A stretch of DNA of 13,804 nt from Betaproteobacteria bacterium (GCA_016177355.1 JACOVL010000050.1:1-13804), one strand, 5' to 3'; shown: positions 5,684 through 11,816, numbered from the stretch's first letter. The notes: generated by a model not told the origin, from the sequence alone. Translations and numbers: made by a program.

Positions 5684-6090
5684 AGGGCCTGTTTGTTGAC
5701 ACTGCAGGCTGGATGGCCTGCGCCGACGCAGGTGACCCGTCTCACGCGCCTGCCTGCGAAGCGCGCAATACGGCGTTGGAGCAGGGGGCGTTGCTAGTGA
5801 CGACGGATTACGTGATGGACGAAACACTGACGCTCATCCGCATGCGTTTGGGATTGCCCGCTGCGAAAGCGTGGTGGGAACAGATTGAAGGAAGCACGCG
5901 GGCGCGGTGGGAATGGGTTGGGATCGAGCGCTCGGAGAAAGCACGGAAAATGTTCTTTCGTTTCCGCGACAAAGCGTATTCCTTTACCGACTGCACAAGC
6001 TTCGTGGTGATGCAGGAATTGCGCCTCAAGCAGGCGCTGACCACCGACCACCATTTCCGCCAGATGGGGTTCCAGGTCTTGCCGCGTTGA
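5680..6090 (+). CDS. PIN-domain ribonuclease toxin (VapC-like)
   Basis: 136 residues. PIN acidic residues are visible at D7 (LFVDTAGW), D47/E48 (VMDETLTL), D104 (SFTDCTSF) and D123 (TTDHHFRQMG). This subfamily (ending DHHFRQMGFQVLP) is distinct from the toxin of the first module; the two share little beyond the catalytic pattern. The ATG overlaps the Phd stop by 4 bp. Role inferred from the family: an RNA endonuclease that halts translation when the antitoxin is degraded. No damage to the reading frame is seen. The right copy of the flanking repeat begins 13 bp after its stop. Confidence 0.88.
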   Translation: MKGLFVDTAGWMACADAGDPSHAPACEARNTALEQGALLVTTDYVMDETLTLIRMRLGLPAAKAWWEQIEGSTRARWEWVGIERSEKARKMFFRFRDKAYSFTDCTSFVVMQELRLKQALTTDHHFRQMGFQVLPR

Positions 6091-6103
6091 AACGAAACGA
6101 TAA

Positions 6104-6147
6104 AACGATAAGAAAATCAATCCGGCACTGATCTCGCCGCGCCGAGC
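6104..6147 (+). repeat. Right copy of 44-bp imperfect direct repeat around module 2
   Basis: The segment starts AACGATAAGAAAATCAATCC and ends CGCGCCGAGC; it aligns without gaps to 5317-5360 (37/44 identical). Immediately before it, AAACGATA is duplicated in tandem (6095-6102 and 6103-6110), so the left boundary of this copy contains a small secondary repeat. Confidence 0.65.
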
Positions 6148-6382
6148 GCGCGCGCCGGTAGCAAGTGCGAAAATGCCCGCAAAGTGCGCATAACGGGCCT
6201 TATGTTCATGCTGGCTTCTCCCTCCCTGCGAGACGACCGCGATCCGGGCGGGCCGTGAGCGGGATCAGCGGTCACACCGAGCAATTTATTCCAACCGCCA
6301 GAGCGCGGCAAGCCGTTCCCCGCGCCCCGGTCGCTCTGAGGCATTTCTCCCGCACTGCAGGTCGGGCGTAGCCGGGAAAACC

Positions 6383-6411
6383 TTGACCTCAGTCATGGCA
6401 ACCCTTAGCAT
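6383..6411 (+). promoter_or_regulatory. Sigma70 promoter of the RHH-ParE module
   Basis: TTGACC (6383-6388, 5/6), an exact 17-bp spacer, and TAGCAT (6406-6411, 4/6). The start would be near 6418, inside the left arm of the palindrome at 6416-6433, which fits antitoxin autorepression. Confidence 0.6.
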
Positions 6412-6415
6412 CGCG

Positions 6416-6433
6416 GTATCTCATTTGTGATAC
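6416..6433 (+). promoter_or_regulatory. Palindromic operator candidate GTATC-N8-GATAC
   Basis: A perfect inverted repeat with 5-bp arms and an 8-bp spacer covering the predicted start of transcription and ending 11 bp before the antitoxin ATG. Its position between promoter and RHH gene suggests the autoregulatory site. Confidence 0.5.
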
Positions 6434-6444
6434 AGGGTGCCGAT

Positions 6445-6723
6445 ATGGCGATTTCGTTGAGGGTCCCGGAGAACGTGAAGCGGCGCATCGCCAAACTGGC
6501 GGAGGAGCGGGACACGACACCGCATGCGTTCATGCTGGAGGCGATTCGCGATCGGCTGGACGCCGAAGAGGCCCGGGCGGCGTTTCACGCGGAAGCCAGA
6601 CGCCGGCTCGCGCGCATGAAGAAATCGGGTCTGGGCGTGCCTGCCGAGGAGGTTTTCGACTATCTGCTGGGCAGGGCCGCCGGGGGAAAGCCGCCACGGC
6701 CGAAACCCCGGAAGCACCCGTGA
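6445..6723 (+). CDS. Ribbon-helix-helix antitoxin of a ParE-type module
   Basis: 92 residues. The N-terminus MAISLRVPENVKRRIAKLAE, then ERDTTPHAFMLEAIRDRL, is a clear RHH fold (strand, helix, helix). It is followed by a charged helix (about 40-60) and a toxin-contacting tail rich in Pro and Lys. ATG 6445 is preferred: AGGG lies 7 bases upstream and the RHH strand begins here. A GTG at 6427 is in frame, but it lies inside the palindrome and too close to the promoter. The TGA overlaps the toxin GTG (GTGA at 6720-6723). Inferred role: neutralises the ParE-like toxin and represses the promoter. Confidence 0.85.
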   Translation: MAISLRVPENVKRRIAKLAEERDTTPHAFMLEAIRDRLDAEEARAAFHAEARRRLARMKKSGLGVPAEEVFDYLLGRAAGGKPPRPKPRKHP

Positions 6724-7016
6724 TTGTTTTTGCGGAAGAAGCGCTCGGCGATCTCGAAAGGATCTTCGAGTTCAACTTCCAGGCCGATCCCGCTGCGGCA
6801 CTCGACCACATCAACAAAATACGCAGCGCGGTACTGGTACTCGATACCCACCCCGAGATCGGACGAAGGCTGCGAGGCCATTCGAGCCTTCGTGAGTTGG
6901 TCGTTTCCCACGGCAAGTCGGGCTATGTCGCGTTGTACGAATATTCTCCGGCCGAAAGCCTGGTGCGCGTTGTCGCCGTCCGGCATCAGCACGAAGCGGG
7001 CTATCGAAGCGTGTAA
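6720..7016 (+). CDS. ParE/RelE superfamily toxin
   Basis: 98 residues with a GTG start overlapping the antitoxin stop by 4 bp. Features of the ParE/RelE fold: FAEEALGDLERIFEF at the N-terminus, THPEIGRRLRG in the middle, SLRELVVSHGKSGYVALYEY (about 55-74), and the ending VVAVRHQHEAGY. The RHQ-E-GY ending is typical of ParE-like plasmid-stabilisation toxins. ParE proteins poison DNA gyrase whereas RelE proteins cut mRNA on ribosomes; the RHH partner and this ending favour ParE. The frame is intact. A bidirectional terminator follows at 7067-7094. Confidence 0.87.
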   Translation: MIVFAEEALGDLERIFEFNFQADPAAALDHINKIRSAVLVLDTHPEIGRRLRGHSSLRELVVSHGKSGYVALYEYSPAESLVRVVAVRHQHEAGYRSV

Positions 7017-7066
7017 GGCGCGCGCCGGTGATCGAATCGATGTAATGCATCGTGAAATGCTAAAAG

Positions 7067-7094
7067 AAAAAGGCGGGGGATGCCCGCCTTTTTT
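7067..7094. terminator. Bidirectional Rho-independent terminator
   Basis: GGCGGG (7072-7077), loop GGATG, CCCGCC (7083-7088), flanked by five A on the left (7067-7071) and six T on the right (7089-7094). It can terminate both the parE transcript (plus) and the transcript of the Ala/Lys-rich gene (minus). A second GC hairpin, CGCGCCG-AAAG-CGGCGCG (7101-7118), lies between it and the minus-strand gene. Confidence 0.9.
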
Positions 7095-7132
7095 CCGTTC
7101 CGCGCCGAAAGCGGCGCGCGTGGAAGACAGCC

Positions 7133-7435
7133 TTACTTCTTCTCTTCCGCGGCCTTCTTCTTGCCTTCGCCCTTGGTCTTCTTGGCTTTGCTCTTGGTCT
7201 TCTTGGCTTTGCCCTTGGCCTTGCCCTTCTTCTCGGCTTTCGGCGCGTCGGCCTTGGCCGGTGCAGCAGGTATTGCCGGGGTTGCTTTGGGCGCGTCGCC
7301 CTTGGCCGGTACAGCAGGTGTTGCCGGGGTCGCCTTGGGCGCGTCGCCCTTGGCCGGTGGCGTGGTCTGCGCCGCGGCGCCGAAAGTGGCCGCCGCAAAG
7401 GCCGCGGCAATCAGGGTGGTCAATAGTTTGCTCAT
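7133..7435 (-). CDS. Small exported Ala/Lys/Pro-rich basic protein
   Basis: 100 residues. Residues 1-23 (MSKLLTTLIAAAFAAATFGA, then AAQ) are a standard Sec signal peptide ending in an AxA-like site. The mature part starts with two tandem copies of a 16-residue unit (AKGDAPKATPATPAVP-like; 48-bp DNA period). It then becomes a lysine-rich tail built on KAKGKAKKTKSKAKKTKGEG and ending KKAAEEKK. It is low complexity and strongly basic, with no enzyme motif. Similar Ala/Lys-rich exported proteins are frequent in betaproteobacteria and have no settled function; binding of an anionic polymer or nucleic acid is a guess. AAGGAG before ATG 7435 fixes the start; an open extension upstream is not signal-like. 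Monocistronic, with its own terminator. Confidence 0.8.
   Translation of the reverse strand: MSKLLTTLIAAAFAAATFGAAAQTTPPAKGDAPKATPATPAVPAKGDAPKATPAIPAAPAKADAPKAEKKGKAKGKAKKTKSKAKKTKGEGKKKAAEEKK
7258..7353 (-). repeat. 48-bp tandem repeat inside the basic exported protein gene
   Basis: Two full units, 7258-7305 and 7306-7353, start CCGGTGCAGCAGG and CCGGTACAGCAGG and differ at only a few positions. A partial third unit begins at 7354. Each unit encodes 16 residues, so copy-number change keeps the frame. A shorter internal repetition (CTTGGTCTTCTTGGCTTTGC, about 7169-7213) encodes the KAKKTK tail. Confidence 0.85.
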
Positions 7436-7471
7436 GTTTCGCTCCTTTTCCTCGAGTACGGGATGGTTGTC

Positions 7472-7489
7472 CCGGAAACGTTTTTCCGG
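7472..7489. promoter_or_regulatory. Perfect palindrome in the leader of the basic exported protein gene
   Basis: CCGGAAA-CGTT-TTTCCGG, 7-bp arms with a 4-nt loop, ends 37 bp before the ATG on the minus strand. In RNA it is a stable hairpin in the 5' leader; in DNA it could be an operator. No T-run follows, so it is not a terminator. I see no convincing -10/-35 pair upstream of it. Confidence 0.4.
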
Positions 7490-7599
7490 TTTCAGCCTGT
7501 AACGCGCGAGCCGCCCGGCGGTTGACCGTCCCGGCGCACCCGGAAGGTGTCGTCTGGCGGGTACAGTAGAATGACGCGCCCGCCACCCGGCGGCTAAAA

Positions 7600-7625
7600 T
7601 TGACTTCATCAACTCTCACTATAAT
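7600..7625 (+). promoter_or_regulatory. Promoter immediately before the dehydrogenase ATG
   Basis: A perfect TATAAT (7620-7625) ends only 8 bp before the ATG at 7634. TTGACT (7600-7605) lies upstream with a short 14-bp spacer. Transcription from this -10 would begin near 7632, giving an mRNA with essentially no 5' leader. Confidence 0.5.
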
Positions 7626-7633
7626 CAAACACC

Positions 7634-8407
7634 ATGGACCTCAAACTTTCCGGCCGTACTGCACTGATTACCGGCGGCTCGCGTGGCATCGGATTTGGAG
7701 TCGCGCAGTCGCTCGCTGCCGAGGGCTGCCATCTTCACCTCTCCTCGCGCAACGCCGCCGACCTCGATGCGGCGCGCAACAAGATCCTGGCGTCGCACAA
7801 GGTCAACGTCACCTGCCACGCGCTCGACCTCAGCGTGAGCGAGAACGCGAGGAAGCTGGGCCAAGCCTGCCGCGACGCCGACATTCTCGTCAACAATGCC
7901 GGCGCAATCCCGCAAGGCACGCTCACCCGGCTCGAGGAAAAAGCGTGGCGTGACTCGTGGGATTTGAAGGTCTTTGGCTACATCAACCTCTCGCGCGAGA
8001 TCTATTCGGCGATGTGCGATCGCAAGCGCGGCGTGATCATCAACATCATCGGCGGTGCCGGGGAACGCCCCACCAACGGCTACCTCGCGGGCAGCATGGC
8101 GAACGCGAGCCTGATGGCGTTCTCACGCGCCCTCGGCGCCGAGAGCCCGAACCACGGCGTGCGCGTGCTCGGCTTGAACCCTTCTGCGACCGCGACCGAC
8201 CGCGGGGTGACGCGCTGGCGCAACCAGGCAAAGCAGGAGCTGGGAGACCCGGAACGCTGGCGCGAGCTCACCAGGACCTTCCCGTTCGGCCGGCCGGCCA
8301 ACGTGGAAGAAATCGCGGACGTGATCGTGTTTCTCTGCTCCGACCGCGCCTCCTACATGTCGGGCACGGTCGTATCCGTCGACGGCGGCGCCGCCGCGCG
8401 CAAATAA
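7634..8407 (+). CDS. Short-chain dehydrogenase/reductase (SDR), atypical active site
   Basis: 257 residues, classical SDR length. The Rossmann cofactor motif TGGSRGIG is at 13-20, NNAG at 87-90, and the C-terminal PxxVEEIAD...SGTVVSVDGG pattern is present. The active site is unusual. Tyr150 is present but the YxxxK motif reads YLAGS, with Ser154 for Lys. The segment where the catalytic Ser usually lies reads INIIGGAG (136-143) and has no Ser. Position 35-39 (HLSSR) has Arg after the second strand, which usually favours NADP(H). Oxidoreductase activity is therefore uncertain; the subfamily pattern Y-x-A-G-S-x-x-N-A may define a coherent variant group. No Shine-Dalgarno precedes the ATG, and the -10 box is 8 bp upstream. 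Substrate unknown; no linked pathway genes. Confidence 0.87.
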   Translation: MDLKLSGRTALITGGSRGIGFGVAQSLAAEGCHLHLSSRNAADLDAARNKILASHKVNVTCHALDLSVSENARKLGQACRDADILVNNAGAIPQGTLTRLEEKAWRDSWDLKVFGYINLSREIYSAMCDRKRGVIINIIGGAGERPTNGYLAGSMANASLMAFSRALGAESPNHGVRVLGLNPSATATDRGVTRWRNQAKQELGDPERWRELTRTFPFGRPANVEEIADVIVFLCSDRASYMSGTVVSVDGGAAARK

Positions 8408-8421
8408 ACCGGGATTTATTT
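8402..8421. terminator. Palindrome joining two convergent stop codons
   Basis: AAATAAA (8402-8408), CCGGGA, TTTATTT (8415-8421): a perfect 7-bp A/T stem. The TAA of the dehydrogenase (8405-8407) and the TAA of the opposing small gene (complement of 8416-8418) sit in opposite arms. The stem is too A/T-rich to be a strong terminator; it may mark a weak bidirectional end. Confidence 0.4.
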
Positions 8422-8778
8422 GGCCGGCGGCTTCTGCCAGGCCTGGTCCACGCCGGAGAGCGCTTCTTCGTAGCTCTTGCGCGCCCGCGCTTCCTTCGCT
8501 CTGGCCGCATTCAGCGCCTTTTTAGCGGTATCCAGCTCGCGCCTGCGCTCATCGGCCTGTTTTTGCGCGGCGCGCTGCGCTTCCCGGGCGTTGAGAAAAT
8601 CCTGCTCGGCGAGCTTCGCTTCGTACTGCGCCTGCTGCAGCTCGCGGAAAGCGGCGGTGGTCTTCCTCTGGCTGCTCTGGATCGCCTGCTCGCGGCTGGT
8701 CAGATCCTCGACCGGCGCCTGTGCTACCGCGGCGGTTACCGACAGCAACAGCGTCAACCCCATGCACGATGTCTTCAT
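8416..8778 (-). CDS. Small exported coiled-coil protein
   Basis: 120 residues. Residues 1-21 (MKTSCMGLTLLLSVTAAVAQ, then A) form a Sec signal peptide with an AQA cleavage site; no lipobox follows. The mature protein is almost all helix: from about 26 to 107 it is rich in Gln, Glu, Ala, Arg and Lys in heptad-like spacing (for example RELQQAQYEAKLAEQDFLNA), so a periplasmic coiled coil is predicted. No family is recognised. The start is set by the signal peptide; the frame continues 34 codons upstream into the GGDEF/EAL gene end without a better start, and the Shine-Dalgarno is weak. It is 34 bp after the GGDEF/EAL gene in the same direction and may be read from its own promoter or as the end of that operon. 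Confidence 0.72.
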   Translation of the reverse strand: MKTSCMGLTLLLSVTAAVAQAPVEDLTSREQAIQSSQRKTTAAFRELQQAQYEAKLAEQDFLNAREAQRAAQKQADERRRELDTAKKALNAARAKEARARKSYEEALSGVDQAWQKPPAK

Positions 8779-8792
8779 GGCGTTACGGAAAT

Positions 8793-8816
8793 AGCACACT
8801 TGAAAAGTGACTTCAA
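8793..8816 (-). promoter_or_regulatory. Possible extended -10 promoter for the coiled-coil protein gene
   Basis: Minus strand TTGAAG (complement of 8811-8816), a 17-bp spacer, then TATTTC preceded by TGC (an extended -10 form). It overlaps the stop codon of the GGDEF/EAL gene. The hexamers are imperfect. The spacer contains a small palindrome CACTT-TTC-AAGTG (8797-8809). Confidence 0.35.
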
Positions 8817-10621
8817 TCCTGGGGTCTGAGCGAAAGCCCGGCCAACCCCGCGGCGAAACCCACGATCTCCCGCGCGGCAAGCGGGGGGCTCACGTATCCA
8901 CCCTGGATGCGCTCGCAGCCGAGCGCCGACAGCGCCAGCGCGGTCTCGGCATCCTCCACGCCTTCGGCTGTCACGCGCAGCCCGAGATCCCGCGCCAGAC
9001 GGGCCAGCGACCGGACGATCTTCGCGTGGTGCGTCGCCCGCTGCATGTCGCTGATGAATGTCGCGTCGAGCCTCATCTCGTCGAGCGGCAGTTGCGCCAG
9101 GTTGCTCAGGGGCGACGAACCGGTGCCGAAGCCGTCGATGCCGAGACGCAGCCCGTGCGCTTTCAGGCGCACGAGCGTTTCCTTCAGCTGCTCGAGCCCG
9201 CCGACGAGCGCTTTCTCGTGGATCTCGATCACCAGTTGCTTGGGCGGAACGCCCCAGGTGCGGAGCGCGCGGCCCACGAACTCGGGAAAATCGGGTTGCT
9301 GCAGGCCGCTCGCGGCGACTTTCAGGCAAATTGGAACCTCCAGCCCGGCGCGCGCGAACTCGGCGCGTAGCCTCAGCGCGTTATTGAATACCCACCATGT
9401 CACCTCCCGGATCACGCCCGAGGTTTCGGCCGCTTCCATCGCCCGCGCCTCGGACACCTTGCCCAACTCCTTGTCCGTCCAGTGCAGCGCGCACTCCAGC
9501 CCGCCGATCCGGCCGGAGTGCAGGTCGAGCTGCGGCTCGAAGGCGAGCTCGAGAGCGCTCTCCTCCAGGGCATAGCGCAAGCGCGCCTCATACTGCATCT
9601 TGAGCTCTTCGCTCTCGCCGTGCGCCGGGTCATAGATGGCGCTCCGCTCCGCCGTGCCGCGTGCTGCGCGCGCCGCGAGCTTGCCGTTGCGGACCAGCGT
9701 CTGCTGGTCCTCGCCGTGGTCCGGATACATCGCGATGCCGATCACCGCGTCCGGGGCGAACGAGCGGTCGCCGATCGGGATCGGCGCCTCCAGCGCGCCC
9801 AGGATCTTGTTCGCGGCGAGGATCGCCACGCCCTCGCCGGCGATGCGCGGCAGCAGGCAGGCGAACTGGTCGCGGCTCACCCGGCCAAGCTGGTCCTGCT
9901 TGCGCAGCACCCCTTCGCGCATGCGCCGGGTGACGCGCAGCATGAATGCCTCGCCTCTCTGCAGCCCGAGCAGGCGATCCACCTGCTCGACCCTCGCGAC
10001 ATGGATCAGGAGCAATGCGAGCTGCTTGCCCTCCTGCCGGTGGCTCTCGATCGTCGTGCGAAGGATATCCATGAAGGCCGCGTATTCGGGCGTCGGCAGC
10101 GTCCGCACCACGCCACCCCCTTCCTGGCTGCGCGCGGAAAGCGAGGCGAGAAGAGCGAGCTGCAAAAAAACAAAGCGCTGCAGCGAAAGCAAGCTCTCCG
10201 CGCAGCGCTCCGGGTCTCCGGCGTACAGCCGCAGCACGCCGCGCGTCATCGCGCTCTGGAAACGCATGCAGTCGCTCCGCATGCGCTCGATCGGCTCGCC
10301 TTCGGCATCGAGCGCCCACTCACCCAGCGCCGCGTAGACCGGCTCGGTGTCGGCGCCGCCCGCGGCCTCGGTGACCGCGAACGCGGGAGCAAGCGCTCCG
10401 GCGGCCGGAACGAACAAGTCCGGCGCACGCTCGCGCACCTCCCCGAACACCGACGCAACGCGGGCAAGGGTTTTAGGATCGGCGCTGAACGCTTCCGCCA
10501 GGCGTCCGACCAGTGCCCTGAGACTGACGCCCGGTTCCTTTTCCGCCCCGGTAGCGGAGGCCGGATCGGACGCATCCGCCCCGTTGTCAGATGAAGAATT
10601 CGGAGGGATCGATTGCGACAC
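8813..10621 (-). CDS. Degenerate GGDEF/EAL-domain protein, likely c-di-GMP effector
   Basis: 602 residues. Residues 1-175 are a helical region of no known family. A GGDEF-like domain (about 176-330) reads RVSRDQFACLLP at 247-258, where active cyclases have R-x-GGDEF, so GG is SR and E is Q: no cyclase activity expected. An EAL-like domain (about 340-595) keeps E376 (GLECALHW) and E466 (IEIHE), E553 (TAEGVE) and Q573. It has K434 where the family has the metal-binding Asn, DGFGTG (496-501) for DDFGTG, and R517 for the catalytic Lys. Phosphodiesterase activity is therefore doubtful; c-di-GMP binding or protein scaffolding is more likely. No membrane segments. The start is a GTG with GGAG seven bases upstream, 35 bp inside the HD-GYP gene, implying translational coupling. 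Confidence 0.85.
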   Translation of the reverse strand: MSQSIPPNSSSDNGADASDPASATGAEKEPGVSLRALVGRLAEAFSADPKTLARVASVFGEVRERAPDLFVPAAGALAPAFAVTEAAGGADTEPVYAALGEWALDAEGEPIERMRSDCMRFQSAMTRGVLRLYAGDPERCAESLLSLQRFVFLQLALLASLSARSQEGGGVVRTLPTPEYAAFMDILRTTIESHRQEGKQLALLLIHVARVEQVDRLLGLQRGEAFMLRVTRRMREGVLRKQDQLGRVSRDQFACLLPRIAGEGVAILAANKILGALEAPIPIGDRSFAPDAVIGIAMYPDHGEDQQTLVRNGKLAARAARGTAERSAIYDPAHGESEELKMQYEARLRYALEESALELAFEPQLDLHSGRIGGLECALHWTDKELGKVSEARAMEAAETSGVIREVTWWVFNNALRLRAEFARAGLEVPICLKVAASGLQQPDFPEFVGRALRTWGVPPKQLVIEIHEKALVGGLEQLKETLVRLKAHGLRLGIDGFGTGSSPLSNLAQLPLDEMRLDATFISDMQRATHHAKIVRSLARLARDLGLRVTAEGVEDAETALALSALGCERIQGGYVSPPLAAREIVGFAAGLAGLSLRPQD

Positions 10622-11816
10622 TGCCCTTCTCCAGCGTGCGCTTGATGCGGTACGGAGTCTCCGGATTCATCTTCGGCTCCCTCGACAGGTCGAGGATCAA
10701 CTGTGGATTGAGCCGGTTGCCCTTAACGTCGAGCACCACCATGACCCGCGGCTGCAGCCGCCGCACCAGATTTTGCGCGATTACGATCCCGATCTCGCCC
10801 GAGTTCATCTCGACGAGGGCGCCCACCGGGAAGATGCCGATGCACTGGATGAACTGCTCGACCAGGGGACGGTCGAACTGGGTGTCGCGCCAGCCGTAGA
10901 GCATGTTGAGCGCGTTGGAGGGCGCGAGCGCTTCGCCGTAGGGGCGGGGATGCGTCAGCGCGTCGAAGCAATCGACGAGCCCCGCGATGGAGCCGAACAG
11001 CCCGATTTGCACGCCTTTCAGGCCCTTCGGATAGCCGCTGCCGTCGTAGCGCTCGTGGTGCAGGGCGGCGAGCGCGGGCAGCTCGGCCGGCAGTCCGGGG
11101 GTTTCCTTGAGGATATCGACGGAATGGTCGACGTGGCTCCTGCAGACCGCCAGCTCGGCCTTGCTCAAGGTGGACTCCTTGTTGAGCACGTCCTCCGGCA
11201 CGCGCGTCTTGCCGACGTCCTGCAGCAGCCCGAGCATCCCGAGCAGATCGAGTTGATCGCGCGGCAACTGCAGAAAACGGCCGAAGGCGATCATGTAGAT
11301 GGAGACCCCGACCGCGCGGTCGAGGGTATGCTCGCCCTTCTCCTTCAATTTGGCAAGCAGCAGCATGGCGTCGGGATTGCGCACGACGCTGTCGGTCATG
11401 TTCGTCACGGCTTCCTTCACGCGGGGGGCGTCGAGCGCCTTGCCGGCCTTGACCGTGTTGAACATGTCCTTCAGCACGGCCTGGGTCTTGCCCTGGGCCG
11501 CGCGCGCGAGCGGCAGTTCCGCGTCGACGCTCGCCTGTTCCTCGTACCTGACCTTGCTCTTGATGCTCGCGAGCACGCTCTCTTGCTTGCCCGCAGCGCC
11601 GGCCGGGCTGCGTTTCAGCCGGATTACGTCTTCCAGGTCGGGGCCCTTCTCCAGGTCGATGGTGACCTTCTTGCAGTATTGCTTCAGCGTCTCCAGCTGC
11701 TTTTCGTCATTGAGCACGAAGCCCTGGAACAGGAACGGCGTTTCCGTCCACGGCCGATCGAGCTCGGAGACGTAAACACCGAACTCCAGTTCTTTGACGG
11801 CGACTTCTTTTTTCAT
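10587..11816 (-). CDS. DUF3391 + HD-GYP domain protein with altered HD motif
   Basis: 409 residues. The N-terminal DUF3391 (about 1-125) shows the typical GVYVSELDRPWTETPFLFQG (13-32). The HD-GYP domain (about 150-330) has H163, HVDHS (228-232), HHERYDGSGYPKG (253-265) and VDCFDALTHPRPY (281-293). The HD dyad itself is Q199-D200 in LLQDVGK, so one metal ligand of the c-di-GMP phosphodiesterase is lost while the GYP signature is intact. The C-terminal 330-409 is a beta-rich extension typical of DUF3391 proteins. Cytoplasmic. The start follows DUF3391 alignment; no clear Shine-Dalgarno. It overlaps the GGDEF/EAL gene by 35 bp and lies 101 bp after the MBL-fold gene. Family knowledge says c-di-GMP hydrolysis; the substitution suggests reduced activity or a binding role. 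Confidence 0.88.
   Translation of the reverse strand: MKKEVAVKELEFGVYVSELDRPWTETPFLFQGFVLNDEKQLETLKQYCKKVTIDLEKGPDLEDVIRLKRSPAGAAGKQESVLASIKSKVRYEEQASVDAELPLARAAQGKTQAVLKDMFNTVKAGKALDAPRVKEAVTNMTDSVVRNPDAMLLLAKLKEKGEHTLDRAVGVSIYMIAFGRFLQLPRDQLDLLGMLGLLQDVGKTRVPEDVLNKESTLSKAELAVCRSHVDHSVDILKETPGLPAELPALAALHHERYDGSGYPKGLKGVQIGLFGSIAGLVDCFDALTHPRPYGEALAPSNALNMLYGWRDTQFDRPLVEQFIQCIGIFPVGALVEMNSGEIGIVIAQNLVRRLQPRVMVVLDVKGNRLNPQLILDLSREPKMNPETPYRIKRTLEKGSVAIDPSEFFI

Larger units (their letters stand above)
6148..6444. other. Non-coding spacer before the third toxin-antitoxin module
   Basis: No supported gene. 6299-6338 can fold: CAGAGCG (6299-6305) pairs with CGCTCTG (6332-6338), with a competing inner GCGCGG/CCGCGC pairing; no T-run follows. 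The end of the spacer holds the promoter and palindrome of the third module. The GC-rich middle (6150-6298) shows no promoter, RNA or coding signal that I can defend. Confidence 0.4.

Noticed and set aside
4620..6147. Second PIN module as a duplication of the first
   Set aside because: The antitoxins belong to different folds (RHH versus Phd) and the toxins share only the catalytic pattern, so they are not recent copies.
7258..7353. Tandem repeats considered as a CRISPR array or intergenic repeat
   Set aside because: The repeat is contiguous with no spacers, is in frame, and encodes a repeated 16-residue unit inside a gene with a good signal peptide and ribosome-binding site.
6660..7628. A 322-codon minus-strand frame opposite ParE and through the basic protein gene
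   Set aside because: It overlaps the RHH and ParE genes in antisense, and its Gln/Glu/Gly-rich stretch is an out-of-frame reading of the 48-bp repeats.
9482..10594. A 370-codon plus-strand open frame opposite the GGDEF/EAL gene
   Set aside because: Same reasoning: the minus-strand frame has recognisable EAL and GGDEF-like motifs and this one is its shadow.
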